NCBI RefSeq assembly: GCF_000346485.2
Contig: NZ_KQ976354.1
Location: 5,608,997 to 5,672,996 of the forward strand
Direction: 5' to 3'
Source of the DNA: Scytonema hofmannii PCC 7110
GTDB taxonomy: Bacteria > Cyanobacteriota > Cyanobacteriia > Cyanobacteriales > Nostocaceae
Length of the DNA: 64,000 nucleotides
In this document: positions 9,327 through 18,445 of the stretch, in pieces
How positions within the stretch are numbered: position 1 is the stretch's first letter
How the letters are laid out: each line of letters opens with the position of its first letter
Notes under the pieces: model-generated
Told to the model about the DNA's origin: nothing
Seen by the model: the letters and a program-made list of their open reading frames with translations, nothing else
The model's database searches: none
Program-made: the position numbers and the translations under genes

Positions 9327-10307
9327 ATGTTAATTCTCCTTACCTTTGCTCAGAATCACATAGATTCATTCACAAGTTGGGATGTAGAGGCTGTACTGAA
9401 AAGGATTAATGGTTCTCAAAATATCTGGCTGCGTTGTATTCACTTCCGCGATCGCACTGGAATCGCCAAAATCATCAAGCACTTTGGACTCAATGCATCC
9501 CGTGTTAACATGATTTTCAACTATTCTCCTATAGGAATTGACCAAGACATTGAAGATTGTTTATTTAACAGCTATGAAATTCTGACTCATGAAATCAATA
9601 ATCGAGAGTTTGAAGTAGCGCGTGGTAGTATTGTGATTGGAAACAATTTTATCATAACTTTTGAAATTACCGAAGTCAAAATCTTCAGTCTACTCATTAA
9701 CAAACTTCAAAAGCCAACTCTAGATATTTCACTTTTGGGAATTGACTACCTTTTTTATCTCATTTTTAAAGATATTTTAAATAATTACTATACTGTATTT
9801 GATTATATTTCGAGTCAACTTGATGATTTAGAAGATGAAGTTTTAGAAAATTCTGGTGATGAATCAACGTATCAAAAAATTGCGACGATGAGGCAATCGA
9901 CTCGTTTTGTCCGTAGGAATTTTCAAAGCATTAAAACACTGCTAGCTATGATAAATGACGAAGATTTTCAGTGGTTTTCTCAATCAGTGAAAGCATTATT
10001 TAATCAAGAATTAATTCATCAAGTTGATAATCTCTGGCAAGAATATCAAGCGCTAAGAGCCTGGATGTCAGAATTAATGGAAATTCAACGCGATAATATT
10101 GCGAGTAAAACCAGCGAACGAATTAATCGCCTCACTCTGCTCTCGAGCATATTTTTACCAATTACTTTCATTGTCGGTCTCTATGGTATGAACTTTAAAT
10201 ATATGCCGGAATTAGATCAACCTTTGGCTTATCCTGCTGTTATTACTGTAATGATATTAATTGTTATTGGTAGTATTGTATATGCTAAACAACAACGTTG
10301 GTTATAA
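9327..10307 (+). CDS. corA: CorA family divalent-cation transporter
   Basis: 326 residues. A large cytoplasmic N-terminal domain rich in charged helices is followed by two C-terminal membrane helices (about 268-288 and 300-320). The signature YGMNF, which forms the pore mouth of CorA Mg2+/Co2+ channels, sits between them, followed by the short loop MPELDQP. Length matches the family (about 315-380). The start is the ATG at 9327. It is monocistronic, flanked by repeats on both sides. Mg2+ is the likely substrate; other divalent metals cannot be excluded. Confidence 0.9.
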   Translation: MLILLTFAQNHIDSFTSWDVEAVLKRINGSQNIWLRCIHFRDRTGIAKIIKHFGLNASRVNMIFNYSPIGIDQDIEDCLFNSYEILTHEINNREFEVARGSIVIGNNFIITFEITEVKIFSLLINKLQKPTLDISLLGIDYLFYLIFKDILNNYYTVFDYISSQLDDLEDEVLENSGDESTYQKIATMRQSTRFVRRNFQSIKTLLAMINDEDFQWFSQSVKALFNQELIHQVDNLWQEYQALRAWMSELMEIQRDNIASKTSERINRLTLLSSIFLPITFIVGLYGMNFKYMPELDQPLAYPAVITVMILIVIGSIVYAKQQRWL

Positions 10308-10351
10308 GCTGTTGCGCTTTTAATTTGCACAACAGATAATTTGCACAACAG

Positions 10352-10373
10352 CACGGGCGAGGACGCCCGTGCC
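10352..10373. repeat. dispersed GC-rich palindrome
   Basis: A hairpin from GCACGGGCG and CGCCCGTGC around a short loop, 45 bases after the corA stop. It may act as a transcript end structure, but no U-run follows. It is the same element as at 9228-9250. Confidence 0.65.
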
Positions 10374-10375
10374 AC

Positions 10376-10515
10376 TCACAGTAACCCCAGATTTCTCACA
10401 GTAACCCCAGATTTCTCACAGTAACCCCAGATTTCTCACAGTAACCCCAGATTTCTCACAGTAACCCTAGATTTCTCACAGTAACCCCAGATTTCTCACA
10501 GTAACCCCGGATTTC
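10376..10515. repeat. 20-bp tandem repeat, 7 units
   Basis: Seven head-to-tail copies of a 20-base unit (TCACAGTAACCCCAGATTTC) with only one or two substitutions, followed by a partial eighth. The unit length is not a multiple of three and no gene crosses it. It lies between corA and the next gene. The near-identity suggests recent expansion by slippage. Confidence 0.9.
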
Positions 10516-10757
10516 TCAAAGTAACGCCTGTCCCACTTATAGTGACGTAGCGAGAGTTGATGAATTGTTAAGATTAATTGCTTCAGTTGAATTAACTTGC
10601 AAGAGTGAGTGATAAAAACAGTATACTTAGTAAATCACAAAGTTTTACAACAGACATATCAGAAGCTTCTTGGGTGCATTACTGTAAGCGCAAACATCTA
10701 CACTTGGGAAAAAACAATCTCCCTAACTCGTAAACAGCAATCCCAGGAATTAATCCC

Positions 10758-11120
10758 ATGATTGTTAACACTTTAAATAGTACAATTCCGATTGACACCA
10801 TTGAGCTTGGTACAAAGGATTTTGAACGGGCGATCGCTAGTTGTCGCAAAGATTGTGAAGAGGCAGCAGCGCTTGCTGGGTTTCCAAAAGGAGCAGGGTA
10901 TGATGTTCTGATTGGCTGCATTGCTAAAGCTGTTGATAGCTGGTCGTTTGATGAGTTTCAGCAGTGGACTGAGAGAGTCGCGGAAAACTATGGCAATGCC
11001 AGTGCCAGTGGGGTGACCATTTTGCAGCTTGTAGACCTGGTGAGCTTCTTGATGATCGAACCACGGCATCGTGTAATAAGAAGACTGGAACGTGCTGCTT
11101 TAGACTCGCAATGCAGCTAA
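10758..11120 (+). CDS. hypothetical protein
   Basis: 120 residues, soluble, predicted mostly helical, with no motif I recognise. An AGGA-like sequence lies about 10 bases before the ATG. The frame ends 34 bases before the convergent monooxygenase gene. Overlapping minus-strand frames look like shadows because their composition is poor (Cys/His/Ser-rich). Function unknown; moderately sure it is a real gene. Confidence 0.5.
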   Translation: MIVNTLNSTIPIDTIELGTKDFERAIASCRKDCEEAAALAGFPKGAGYDVLIGCIAKAVDSWSFDEFQQWTERVAENYGNASASGVTILQLVDLVSFLMIEPRHRVIRRLERAALDSQCS

Positions 11121-11153
11121 GTAAGTCAGCAACTCTAGCTGGTTGCTCGTCAA

Positions 11154-12314
11154 CTATCTGTCGCATTCTTTGTTCAAATTGATATCAGCTCGGTAAGCAT
11201 GAAAAGACTTGAAACTGTTGCCGATCGCTGAACCCATTGCCTTCATAAAAGTATTGCGAAGTCCCACAGCTACCGGGTTTTTCAATTCCCCCATCTTACC
11301 GGATTGCCTTGATGCAAGAACGATCTCCTTGGTACGTGGAAAACGCTCTGACTCATACTGTTGAAAAGCAATAATTGGATCTGGTTGTGCTTGCAAGCAT
11401 TGGGCGACGACATAAGCATCCTCCAAGGCTGTACAAGCGCCCTGTCCCATCGTGGGTAGCATGGGGTGAGCAGCGTCACCGAGTAGCGTCACATTTTGCT
11501 GACTCCAAGGCTGTTTTATCGGACGATCGTACAAATCAGTGGTCAAAATATTGGCTTCGTCTGTAGCAGCGATTAATTCAGGAATGGCTCTGAACCAATC
11601 CTGATACATTGTCAATAGCTCTTTTTTGCGACCGATACCAGCATCTGGTTGTGCTGGGCATGCAGTTGCTGCTGCATACCAATACATTTTTCCAAGCCCA
11701 AGCATCATGAAACCAAATCCTTTACCGCGTCCTAAAAATTCCTGAATGTACCCGGGACAGTATGCACTAGGAATATAATCGGTCAAACCACGCCAGGTCT
11801 TAAAATTTCGATAAATGGGAGCCTCGTCGCCTAAAATAGCGGCTCTGACTCGCGAACGCAATCCATCTGCGCCGATTAACGCATCCCCTTCAACGCTCAA
11901 ACCTGAAGCAAAATAGGCACGAACCCAATTTCCCTTGCGCTCAAATCGCTCAAAGGTTTCTCCCAAAATGAATTTTTCACTCGCTACATTGCACCACAAT
12001 AGCTGATGCAGTTGTGTACGATGAATTCCGATAACAGGTAACTCAGAGTTATCAAGTGCAATATTCACTAACTCAAAGCCACGTTGCGAATTAAATTGAT
12101 AGTTGGTAATGAAATAACCAACCCGCATCGCTTCTTCCAATAAGCCTAAGTTCTTCAAGATATGGGTTGCGTTTGCCCAAAGCGCAATCCCAGCCCCGAC
12201 TTCTCGTAACTCTTTGGTTCGCTCGCAGACAACAGGTTCAAAACCAGCACGAAGAAGAGCGAGTGCAGTTGCAGCACCGCCAATTCCACCACCAATGATG
12301 ATAACTTTTTTCAT
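11154..12314 (-). CDS. FAD-dependent monooxygenase (aromatic hydroxylase type)
   Basis: 386 residues, class A flavoprotein monooxygenase. The N-terminal Rossmann dinucleotide fold has GGGIGG (residues 8-13). The DG motif is seen in LIGADGLRSRVR, and the FAD-ribityl GD motif in LLGDAAHPMLPTMGQGACTALED (about 290). The family uses NAD(P)H and O2 to hydroxylate or epoxidise aromatic or olefinic compounds (urate hydroxylase, salicylate hydroxylase and zeaxanthin-epoxidase-like members); the substrate cannot be told. It is divergent from a TetR regulator (12446-13090), with an inverted-repeat operator in the shared intergenic region, so it is probably derepressed by its substrate. A truncated, rearranged second copy lies at 30869-31333. 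Confidence 0.9.
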   Translation of the reverse strand: MKKVIIIGGGIGGAATALALLRAGFEPVVCERTKELREVGAGIALWANATHILKNLGLLEEAMRVGYFITNYQFNSQRGFELVNIALDNSELPVIGIHRTQLHQLLWCNVASEKFILGETFERFERKGNWVRAYFASGLSVEGDALIGADGLRSRVRAAILGDEAPIYRNFKTWRGLTDYIPSAYCPGYIQEFLGRGKGFGFMMLGLGKMYWYAAATACPAQPDAGIGRKKELLTMYQDWFRAIPELIAATDEANILTTDLYDRPIKQPWSQQNVTLLGDAAHPMLPTMGQGACTALEDAYVVAQCLQAQPDPIIAFQQYESERFPRTKEIVLASRQSGKMGELKNPVAVGLRNTFMKAMGSAIGNSFKSFHAYRADINLNKECDR

Positions 12315-12384
12315 AATTTTTCATTTACCGACAGACTTGTCAGTTGGTTAATTTTTATCAAACAGGTTTTCTGTAGTTTTGTCA

Positions 12385-12398
12385 ACTGACTATTCAGT
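12385..12398. promoter_or_regulatory. probable TetR operator (ACTGA-N4-TCAGT)
   Basis: A perfect inverted repeat ACTGA/TCAGT around CTAT, midway between the divergent monooxygenase and tetR starts. The same site with identical flanks is kept in the duplicated copy at 31405-31418, although the surrounding sequence has diverged. That supports a selected operator. Confidence 0.65.
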
Positions 12399-12445
12399 CG
12401 GGAAAAGGTATACTGATTCATAAGTTTTTGAATCCTGTAACAACT

Positions 12446-13090
12446 GTGGCGCGTACAAAATCTGAAAAAGTAAAGAATACCAAGCAAGAGAGAGATGCTG
12501 AGGCGACTCAATCTGCAATTTTGGCAGCAGCGGAAGAAGAATTTGCCCAACATGGTTTTACAGCGGCGCGAACAGAAGCGATCGCAGCCAAAACAGGTGT
12601 TGCAAAGTCGATGATTTATTACTACTTCAAAGATAAAGAAGGTTTGTATCAAGAGGTTTTGGAGCGATCGCATACGGAGCTTTTGCAAACAATTCAGCAA
12701 TTACAGTTGGAGCATTTGTCTGCTGAAGTCGCGTTGGAAAGATTTTTGAGAGCATTGCTCGATTGTGTATCGCGTAACCCAAAACTCCCGACTATCATGT
12801 TTCATGAAGCAGTGCAAAACCAGGGAAAGTACTACAAACGCAGTAGTTCTGTGAGTATCGATACGGCTTTGATCGCAATACTGGAACAAGGGGTGGCTGA
12901 GGGGATATTTCGTCCACTCGATCCGTTTCAGTCTGCAATTAATATTATGGGAACCTGCTTGTTCTATTTTATTGGTGCGGGAAACATTCAGCAAATTCCC
13001 CAAGGTAAGCGGCTTTTGAGCAAAGCAATGCTCGAACAACACACCACTGAAGCGATCGCGCTCATCCTAGCAGGTGTGCGACAATCCTAA
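12446..13090 (+). CDS. TetR family transcriptional regulator (copy A)
   Basis: 214 residues from the GTG at 12446, chosen because the duplicate gene at 31467 has the equivalent GTG while the sequence before it is out of frame between copies; a TTG at 12428 is the alternative. The N-terminal helix-turn-helix is classical: AILAAAEEEFAQHGFTAARTEAIAA, then KTGVAKSMIYYYFKDKEGLY (about residues 22-70). The C-terminal domain resembles the TetR_C group with MFHEAVQNQGKYY. It probably represses the divergent monooxygenase and itself through 12385-12398. Confidence 0.9.
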   Translation: MARTKSEKVKNTKQERDAEATQSAILAAAEEEFAQHGFTAARTEAIAAKTGVAKSMIYYYFKDKEGLYQEVLERSHTELLQTIQQLQLEHLSAEVALERFLRALLDCVSRNPKLPTIMFHEAVQNQGKYYKRSSSVSIDTALIAILEQGVAEGIFRPLDPFQSAINIMGTCLFYFIGAGNIQQIPQGKRLLSKAMLEQHTTEAIALILAGVRQS

Positions 13091-13214
13091 CTAGTAGTCC
13101 ACCACACCAACGCCTGCTAGATGATTAAAAAACCACAAAGACGCAAAGAGCGCTAAGGGAGCGGAAAAAGAGATGCTGCACTTCCATGCTGGGATTTTTT
13201 TGAGTGACAGTACT

Positions 13215-15824
13215 TTATAATTTAGAGAGCGGTGCTTTGAGTTGTATTGCTGCGTTCTCTTCTTGCTCGTCTTCTAGAGTTATGGGGATTGGCTGAACTT
13301 GCCAAATATCTCGCGCATACTCGCAAATTGTCCGATCAGAAGAAAAGTATCCGGTGCGGGCTGAGTTGAGAATTGATTTTCGCCACCAGGTATCGCGATC
13401 GCGGTAAGCTTCATCGACTCGTTGCTGACACTCAATATAAGACTGGTAATCAGCAAAAAGCATATAGTCATCCCGGTTTTTTAGGGATTCCACAAGCGGT
13501 TTAAACAAATTGCTGTCACCTTTGGAGAAATAGCCCGATGCAATTTGGTCGATCGCCTGTTTGAGTTGGGGATTGCTGTTGTAATAGTCCCAAGGATGAT
13601 AGCCTTGAGCTTTCTTCTGTAGGACTTCTGCTGTATTCATCCCGAAAAGAAAGAAGTTCTCATGTCCGACGCGATCGCGAATTTCAATGTTTGCTCCATC
13701 TAGAGTTCCGATAGTGAGAGCGCCATTCATAGCAAATTTCATGTTACTTGTCCCGGAGGCTTCCTTACCTGCGGTTGAAATTTGCTCGGAAAGGTCAGCA
13801 GATGGATAAATTCGCTCTGCTACCGACACGTTATAATTTGGTAAAAATACAACCTTCAGGCGATCGCCAATATCTGGATCGTTATTTACTACATTTCCCA
13901 CTGAATTAATCAGTTGAATGATAAGCTTTGCCATTGCATAACCTGGAGCTGCTTTACCTGCAAAAATTGCAGTTCGCGGTACAACATCTGCATTTGGGTT
14001 CTGCTTAATATAGTTGTAAAAAGTAATGACCCTCAGTAAATTCAAATGCTGGCGCTTGTACTCGTGAAGGCGCTTCACCTGGATATCAAACAGAGAATTA
14101 GCATCAACATGAATACCAGTTGTTTGCAAAATATATTCTGCTAAATCCTGCTTGTTGTCTTGCTTAATTTGTTGCCAGCGATTGCGAAAATCTTCATCTT
14201 CTACAAATGCTTCTAACTGCTTAAGTTCTTCTAAATTTTTAATCCAACCCTTGCCAATTTTTTCTGTAATCAACAGGGCTAGTTTGGGGTTAGCAATCAA
14301 CATCCAACGACGGGGGGTCACTCCATTGGTTTTGTTGCTAAACTTTTGTGGAAACACTTGATAGAAATCTGGGAAGAGATTGTTCTTCACCAGTTCGGTG
14401 TGCAGTGCTGCTACACCGTTGATTGCATGACTTCCAACACAAGCAAGATGTGCCATTCTTACCTGTTTTTCTGCTCCTTCTTCAATCAGAGACAATCGGG
14501 AAAGTTTTCCATCATCCCCAGGAAACTGCGATCGAACTCCATCGAGAAACCGTTGGTTAATCTCAAAAATAATTTCCAAATGTCGGGGTAAAAGTCTACC
14601 AAATACACTAATAGGCCAACGTTCTAATGCTTCAGGGAGCAAGGTATGATTGGTAAAACCAAAAGCTTTTTGTGTAATGTCCCATGCTTCATCCCATCCT
14701 AACTGATGTACATCTAATAGTAGCCGCATCAATTCAGCAATACCAATAGCAGGATGAGTGTCATTGATTTGGATTGCACATTTATTGGGGAATTGGTCAA
14801 AATTGTTGTGACTTCGCAAATAGGTGCGGATAATATCTTGGAGGGAGCAGGAAACGAAAAAATATTCCTGCATCAAGCGGAGTTCTCTACCTTGGTAGTT
14901 ATTGTCGTTGGGATAAAGAACTTTGGTAATGTTTTCTGAGTAAACTTTATCAGCTACGGCATTGGCAAAGTCGCCGCTATTGAAAATCTGTAAGTTAAAG
15001 TCTTCACTGGCTTTGGCACTCCACAAACGCAAAGTGTTAACGGTATTTGTGTTGTACCCCACCATTGGAATATCGTAGGGTGTTCCCAGTATGGTTTTTT
15101 GAGGAATCCAACGTACTTGGTAGCGTCCTCGTTCATCCGTGTATGCTTCTGTGTGTCCGCCAAATTTGACTTCTACAGTGTAATCGGGACGTGGAATTTC
15201 CCAAGGATTCCCAAAGCGCAACCACCGATCCGGTACTTCTACTTGCGTACCGTTACGAATAGTTTGTTGAAAAATGCCGTACTCGTAGCGGATACCGTAG
15301 CCAATAGCGGGAATTTCTAAAGTTGAGAGAGAATCCAAAAAACAAGCCGCGAGTCTTCCCAAACCACCGTTACCCAATCCCGGTTCGTCTTCCTGTTCGA
15401 GCAAATCGTATAAGTCTAAGCCTGCTGATTCCCGCACCACCTGACGGGCTTGCTCGTACATCCCAACATTTGTTAGGTTTTTACTGAGTTGCGGTCCGAT
15501 AAGATATTCAGCCGATAGGTAGCATACGACTTTGACATCTTTTTGAAAGTAGGTTTGCTCAACAGTTTTCAGCCAACGATGCAGCAAGCGATCGCGAACA
15601 GTATACGACAGTGCCATGAAAAAGTCATGTGCTGTTGCCCAACCCTTATCTTTTGCTTGGATGTAGTAGAGGTTGTCTAAAAAAGCACGTTTGAGCGTTT
15701 CAATATCCATTCCAGTGCGATCGTCCTGCACTTGAATGGGAACGTGCTCTGTACGACAGATGTGCTTTTTCCAATGGGGAGCGTGTTTGCCATCGTGATT
15801 TGTCGAGCCGTTGTCATGATTCAT
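13215..15824 (-). CDS. glgP: glycogen/alpha-glucan phosphorylase
   Basis: 869 residues, usual family length (about 800-870). It releases glucose-1-phosphate from glycogen using phosphate and pyridoxal phosphate (EC 2.4.1.1, GT35). Visible hallmarks: YLSAEYLIGPQL near the N-terminus, EDEPGLGNGGLGRLAACFLDS, QINDTHPAIGIAELMR, and the PLP-lysine segment KEASGTSNMKF with K696. An approximately 30-residue N-terminal extension rich in His, Asn and Lys precedes the catalytic body. It is monocistronic as far as can be seen. Its role is mobilisation of stored glycogen in the dark or under stress. Confidence 0.97.
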   Translation of the reverse strand: MNHDNGSTNHDGKHAPHWKKHICRTEHVPIQVQDDRTGMDIETLKRAFLDNLYYIQAKDKGWATAHDFFMALSYTVRDRLLHRWLKTVEQTYFQKDVKVVCYLSAEYLIGPQLSKNLTNVGMYEQARQVVRESAGLDLYDLLEQEDEPGLGNGGLGRLAACFLDSLSTLEIPAIGYGIRYEYGIFQQTIRNGTQVEVPDRWLRFGNPWEIPRPDYTVEVKFGGHTEAYTDERGRYQVRWIPQKTILGTPYDIPMVGYNTNTVNTLRLWSAKASEDFNLQIFNSGDFANAVADKVYSENITKVLYPNDNNYQGRELRLMQEYFFVSCSLQDIIRTYLRSHNNFDQFPNKCAIQINDTHPAIGIAELMRLLLDVHQLGWDEAWDITQKAFGFTNHTLLPEALERWPISVFGRLLPRHLEIIFEINQRFLDGVRSQFPGDDGKLSRLSLIEEGAEKQVRMAHLACVGSHAINGVAALHTELVKNNLFPDFYQVFPQKFSNKTNGVTPRRWMLIANPKLALLITEKIGKGWIKNLEELKQLEAFVEDEDFRNRWQQIKQDNKQDLAEYILQTTGIHVDANSLFDIQVKRLHEYKRQHLNLLRVITFYNYIKQNPNADVVPRTAIFAGKAAPGYAMAKLIIQLINSVGNVVNNDPDIGDRLKVVFLPNYNVSVAERIYPSADLSEQISTAGKEASGTSNMKFAMNGALTIGTLDGANIEIRDRVGHENFFLFGMNTAEVLQKKAQGYHPWDYYNSNPQLKQAIDQIASGYFSKGDSNLFKPLVESLKNRDDYMLFADYQSYIECQQRVDEAYRDRDTWWRKSILNSARTGYFSSDRTICEYARDIWQVQPIPITLEDEQEENAAIQLKAPLSKL

Positions 15825-16223
15825 GGTGACAATTCCTAAACGAACGCTGAATTTATTCTCGAACCTATATAACTTTTAGAAGGAGTTATGAGTTTAAAAC
15901 CTCTAGCTTAGGGCGCACACTTATCTTGCTATTGCTCCTGTTGCTGTTTTTGTCGATCTCTCGACTTAGAGATTTCCAAGAAATAAATTATCCAATCTTG
16001 TGGGACGGGCGTCCTCGCCTGTCCTATACCAGTGGCGGGCGGGACGCCCGCACCACAAGAGAAAATTGAATATTTTTTTATTTGGAAATCCCTTAACCTG
16101 AATTTACCTGAATTCTCAATGTCCTGAATTTAACTCAACTATTTCGTTTCAGTATTAAACATAATATAAGAGGTTTTTTACAAAGGAAATTTTAAATTTT
16201 TATTTCTACCTCCCCCAAATATT
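15825..16223. other. intergenic region with dispersed palindromes
   Basis: No gene seen. It contains two adjacent copies of the GC-rich inverted repeat (about 16004-16024 and 16030-16050: GGGACGGGCGTCCTCGCC and GGCGGGCGGGACGCCCGC), in the same family as 9228 and 10352. The stretch before 16223 is AT-rich and could hold the promoter of the sensor gene. Confidence 0.6.
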
Positions 16224-17126
16224 ATGTTAAAAAATTTTAAATTGAGACAAAAATTTACAGTTTTACTACTCCTAATTCTTGTAGTAGGTTTGAGTTTAAG
16301 TGGGCTAGCTCTTTCTGCATTGCTGAGACAGAATGCGACAAATGAAATAGCCTCAAGAGCTTTAACACTCATTGACACAATGACTTCTATACGGGAGTAC
16401 ACACTTACCCAAATCTATCCAGAACTCTCTTTGAAACTGGAAGACAAGTTTCTGCCTCAAGTTGTATCCGCATATTCAGCACGAGAAGTTTTTGACATTC
16501 TCCGGAAAAAACCAGAATATGGGGACTTCTTTTATAAAGAAGCTGCAACAAATCCTACAAATCTTCGGGATAAAGCTGATAGTTTTGAAGCTAACATTTT
16601 AGAGCGTTTTAGAAAAGAAAAAGATTTAAAACAGGTAAGTGGATTTCGTTCGCTTCCTGGTGGCGACATATTTTATATTTCCCGTCCGCTATCAATTAGC
16701 CAACAAGCTTGTCTTCAGTGTCATAGTACTCCTGATGCTGCTCCAAAAACTATGATTGACCGTTTTGGAACAGCCAATGGATTTGGTTGGCACTTAAATG
16801 AAATTGTAGCAGCTCAATTTGTATCTTTACCAGCAAGTAAGGTTATTGAAAAAGCTCATCAATCCTCTTTATTAATTATAGGACTTGTTTCTTCTATTTT
16901 TGTCGTGGTTATCCATTTAGTCAATGTCTTTTTGAATCGACAAGTTATTCTTCCTCTTAAGCGGATAACTCGTATTGCTGAGGAAGTGAGTACAGGGCAT
17001 TTAGATATCGACTTCGATGGAGTTTCTAACGATGAAATTGGTAATCTTGTCAATGCTTTCAGACGAATGAAATTAAGTTTAGAAATGGCAATGAGAAGAA
17101 TCAAGCGTACAAATGGTGTTATGTAA
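16224..17126 (+). CDS. Tll0287-like heme sensor with HAMP domain
   Basis: 300 residues. An N-terminal membrane helix (about 12-34) is followed by a periplasmic Tll0287-like (DUF3365) domain with a c-type heme motif: CLQCHS at about residues 157-162, the CxxCH that binds heme covalently. A second membrane helix (about 213-237) leads to a HAMP linker (NRQVILPLKRITRIAEEVSTGHLD...). The protein stops soon after HAMP, with no kinase, cyclase or methyl-accepting domain. It may therefore be a receptor subunit acting with a separate partner, or a receptor that lost its output. The ligand is probably a redox or gaseous cue (inference from family). Confidence 0.85.
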   Translation: MLKNFKLRQKFTVLLLLILVVGLSLSGLALSALLRQNATNEIASRALTLIDTMTSIREYTLTQIYPELSLKLEDKFLPQVVSAYSAREVFDILRKKPEYGDFFYKEAATNPTNLRDKADSFEANILERFRKEKDLKQVSGFRSLPGGDIFYISRPLSISQQACLQCHSTPDAAPKTMIDRFGTANGFGWHLNEIVAAQFVSLPASKVIEKAHQSSLLIIGLVSSIFVVVIHLVNVFLNRQVILPLKRITRIAEEVSTGHLDIDFDGVSNDEIGNLVNAFRRMKLSLEMAMRRIKRTNGVM

Positions 17127-17162
17127 CAAATTATTTTCTGCTCTGCGCTCAGAAAAGTCTAG

Positions 17163-17191
17163 GTAGGTTGGGTTGAGGAACGAAACCCAAC
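17163..17191. repeat. dispersed palindrome (GTTGGGTT...AACCCAAC)
   Basis: An inverted repeat GGTTGGGTT / AACCCAAC around AGGAACG. The same element, inverted, occurs twice at 32772-32891. The rest of 17127-17448 holds no gene; it contains other Nostocales-type interspersed sequence (a 'GCAGATGAACGCGGATG' block at about 17348). Confidence 0.7.
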
Positions 17192-17448
17192 ATTTCATCA
17201 AATTCTTATGTGTCAACATTCTACCCAACCAAAACAATACATTTGGTGATTTAAAATTTAATTTGTAAAAAACCTCTCAACCCCTATTGGCTATCTAAGA
17301 TATAGCAATTCTCGCTTGGGTACAATACACAGAAAAGTTATGGAACCGCAGATGAACGCGGATGCACGCAGATGAAGACATTATTTAGGTGAAAATTGCT
17401 GCTGTAAAGTATCTTTACGAGCGTACACTCGATAAATGAAATGCTGTA

Positions 17449-17914
17449 GTGCTCAACGCCTATCGGCTATCAGAGGAAAAACACACTCAATATCAAAACA
17501 ATTCAGCGCGGGGTACATCACGTGCTCAACGCCTATCGGCTATCAGAGGAAAAACACCCATCCCAAGGTCTCATGTATTGGTAAGCTAACATGTGCTCAA
17601 CGCCTATCGGCTATCAGAGGAAAAACACAACCTCCTGATAGAAAAGTTAAAGCGAAATTTCATAGTGCTCAACGCCTATCGGCTATCAGAGGAAAAACAC
17701 TCCCCAAAATCTGCTGGGTTCCATCGGTCATCGCTAAGTGCTCAACGCCTATCGGCTATCAGAGGAAAAACACATTCCTACATCTATTTTTTGAGCGATT
17801 CGAGCTTGTGCTCAACGCCTATCGGCTATCAGAGGAAAAACACGATTATCTGATACTTGTTTCGCAATTGCTCTTTGAGTGCTCAACGCCTATCGGCTAT
17901 CAGAGGAAAAACAC
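17449..17914 (-). CRISPR. CRISPR array 1: 7 repeats of 36 bp, 6 spacers
   Basis: Repeats start at 17449, 17522, 17593, 17665, 17738, 17808 and 17879; all seven are identical. Spacers are 34-37 bp. Read on the minus strand the repeat ends in GGCGTTGAGCAC, so the crRNA 5' handle is TTGAGCAC, the same as in array 2. The preceding CCT...GATAGCCG...AGG can fold as an imperfect stem. The repeat is clearly different from array 2 in its 5' two thirds. Orientation is set by the shared handle and by the leader on the right. Open reading frames crossing the array are artefacts of the repeats. Confidence 0.97.
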
Positions 17915-18090
17915 AGCGAGCTTGGGAATATTGACTCCGAGTGCTTCTCTCTTAAATTTTACAAGCACCTCTAACATAGACACAATAACTTAGCGAAAAA
18001 ACGGCTGAAACAGCATTTTTGAACGAGTCGAGTAATTGCTATAATCTTTATATTATGAGCAATATAGCCATTTTGCAAGCACCTTCCAGT
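17915..18090 (-). promoter_or_regulatory. leader of CRISPR array 1
   Basis: On the minus strand this region carries two copies of AGGTGCTTG(T/C)AAAAT (complement at 17957-17970 and 18071-18085), about 115 bases apart, the nearer one 42 bases from the first repeat. It ends CTCGCT at the repeat. Array 2 has the same arrangement, so this is the functional leader: transcription start and spacer-integration signals. A short frame at 18019-18204 overlaps these motifs and is not considered a gene. Confidence 0.7.
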
Positions 18091-18277
18091 AACTTTTTTC
18101 AATTTAAACCCTTATCAGGTAAGACTTACATCTACTTTTATTTGCAAATCGGGTTTCACAAAAAGAGATGCTTGCAGTTTTCAGTAACAAAGAAAATTAA
18201 ATAGACCTCTCAGTTTCTAAGTTATTATAGTTTTGGGTATTAAAGACTTTGATGCCGTTGAACACCGAGTAATCATC

Positions 18278-18391
18278 AGGCGTTGAGCACTTTCGTGTTT
18301 GCCAGGTGTAGAACCTCTAAGCGATACAGGGCGGATGGGCTTAACATTACCCTTCTCGCTCCTAACCTAAGATGCCGTTAGGCGATAAACA
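18278..18391 (+). ncRNA. candidate CreR-like cas-regulating RNA
   Basis: Three parts are visible. (1) 18278-18290, AGGCGTTGAGCAC, is identical to the last 13 bases of the array 1 repeat, including the TTGAGCAC handle. (2) A guide-like stretch begins at 18291 (TTTCGTGTTTGCCAGGTG); its first 18 bases match the cas promoter site 18449-18466 at 15 positions. (3) 18361-18391 resembles the array 2 repeat, with stem CCTAA-GATGCCG-TTAGG replacing CCTTA-GATACCG-TAAGG, so both stem sides changed together and pairing is kept. The predicted RNA would be loaded like a crRNA and direct the effector, without cleavage because pairing is short, to shut the cas promoter. The 5' part of the first repeat is not recognisable, and the gap between the parts (70 bases) is longer than a spacer. 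Confidence 0.7.
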
Positions 18392-18406
18392 GACTTTAAA
18401 TAGTAC

Positions 18407-18436
18407 TTGACAGAAGAGTTTTTTTGTGCATATAAT
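18407..18436 (+). promoter_or_regulatory. cas operon promoter
   Basis: A perfect sigma-70 promoter: TTGACA at 18407-18412, an 18-base spacer, TATAAT at 18431-18436. The start site is expected near 18443, giving an approximately 215-base 5' untranslated region before cas6. It is the only consensus-quality promoter seen upstream of cas6. Confidence 0.75.
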
Positions 18437-18445
18437 AATTTATCG

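Noticed and set aside
10679..11166. Minus-strand frames opposite the hypothetical gene 10758-11120
   Set aside because: Biased composition and no start signals; the plus-strand frame has a ribosome-site-like sequence.
17436..17993. Long open frames across CRISPR array 1 on the plus strand
   Set aside because: Created by the 36-base repeats; the peptide repeats with the array and there is no start context.
18019..18204. 61-codon frame between array 1 and the cas promoter
   Set aside because: It overlaps the array 1 leader motifs, has no ribosome site, and the composition is unlike a protein.
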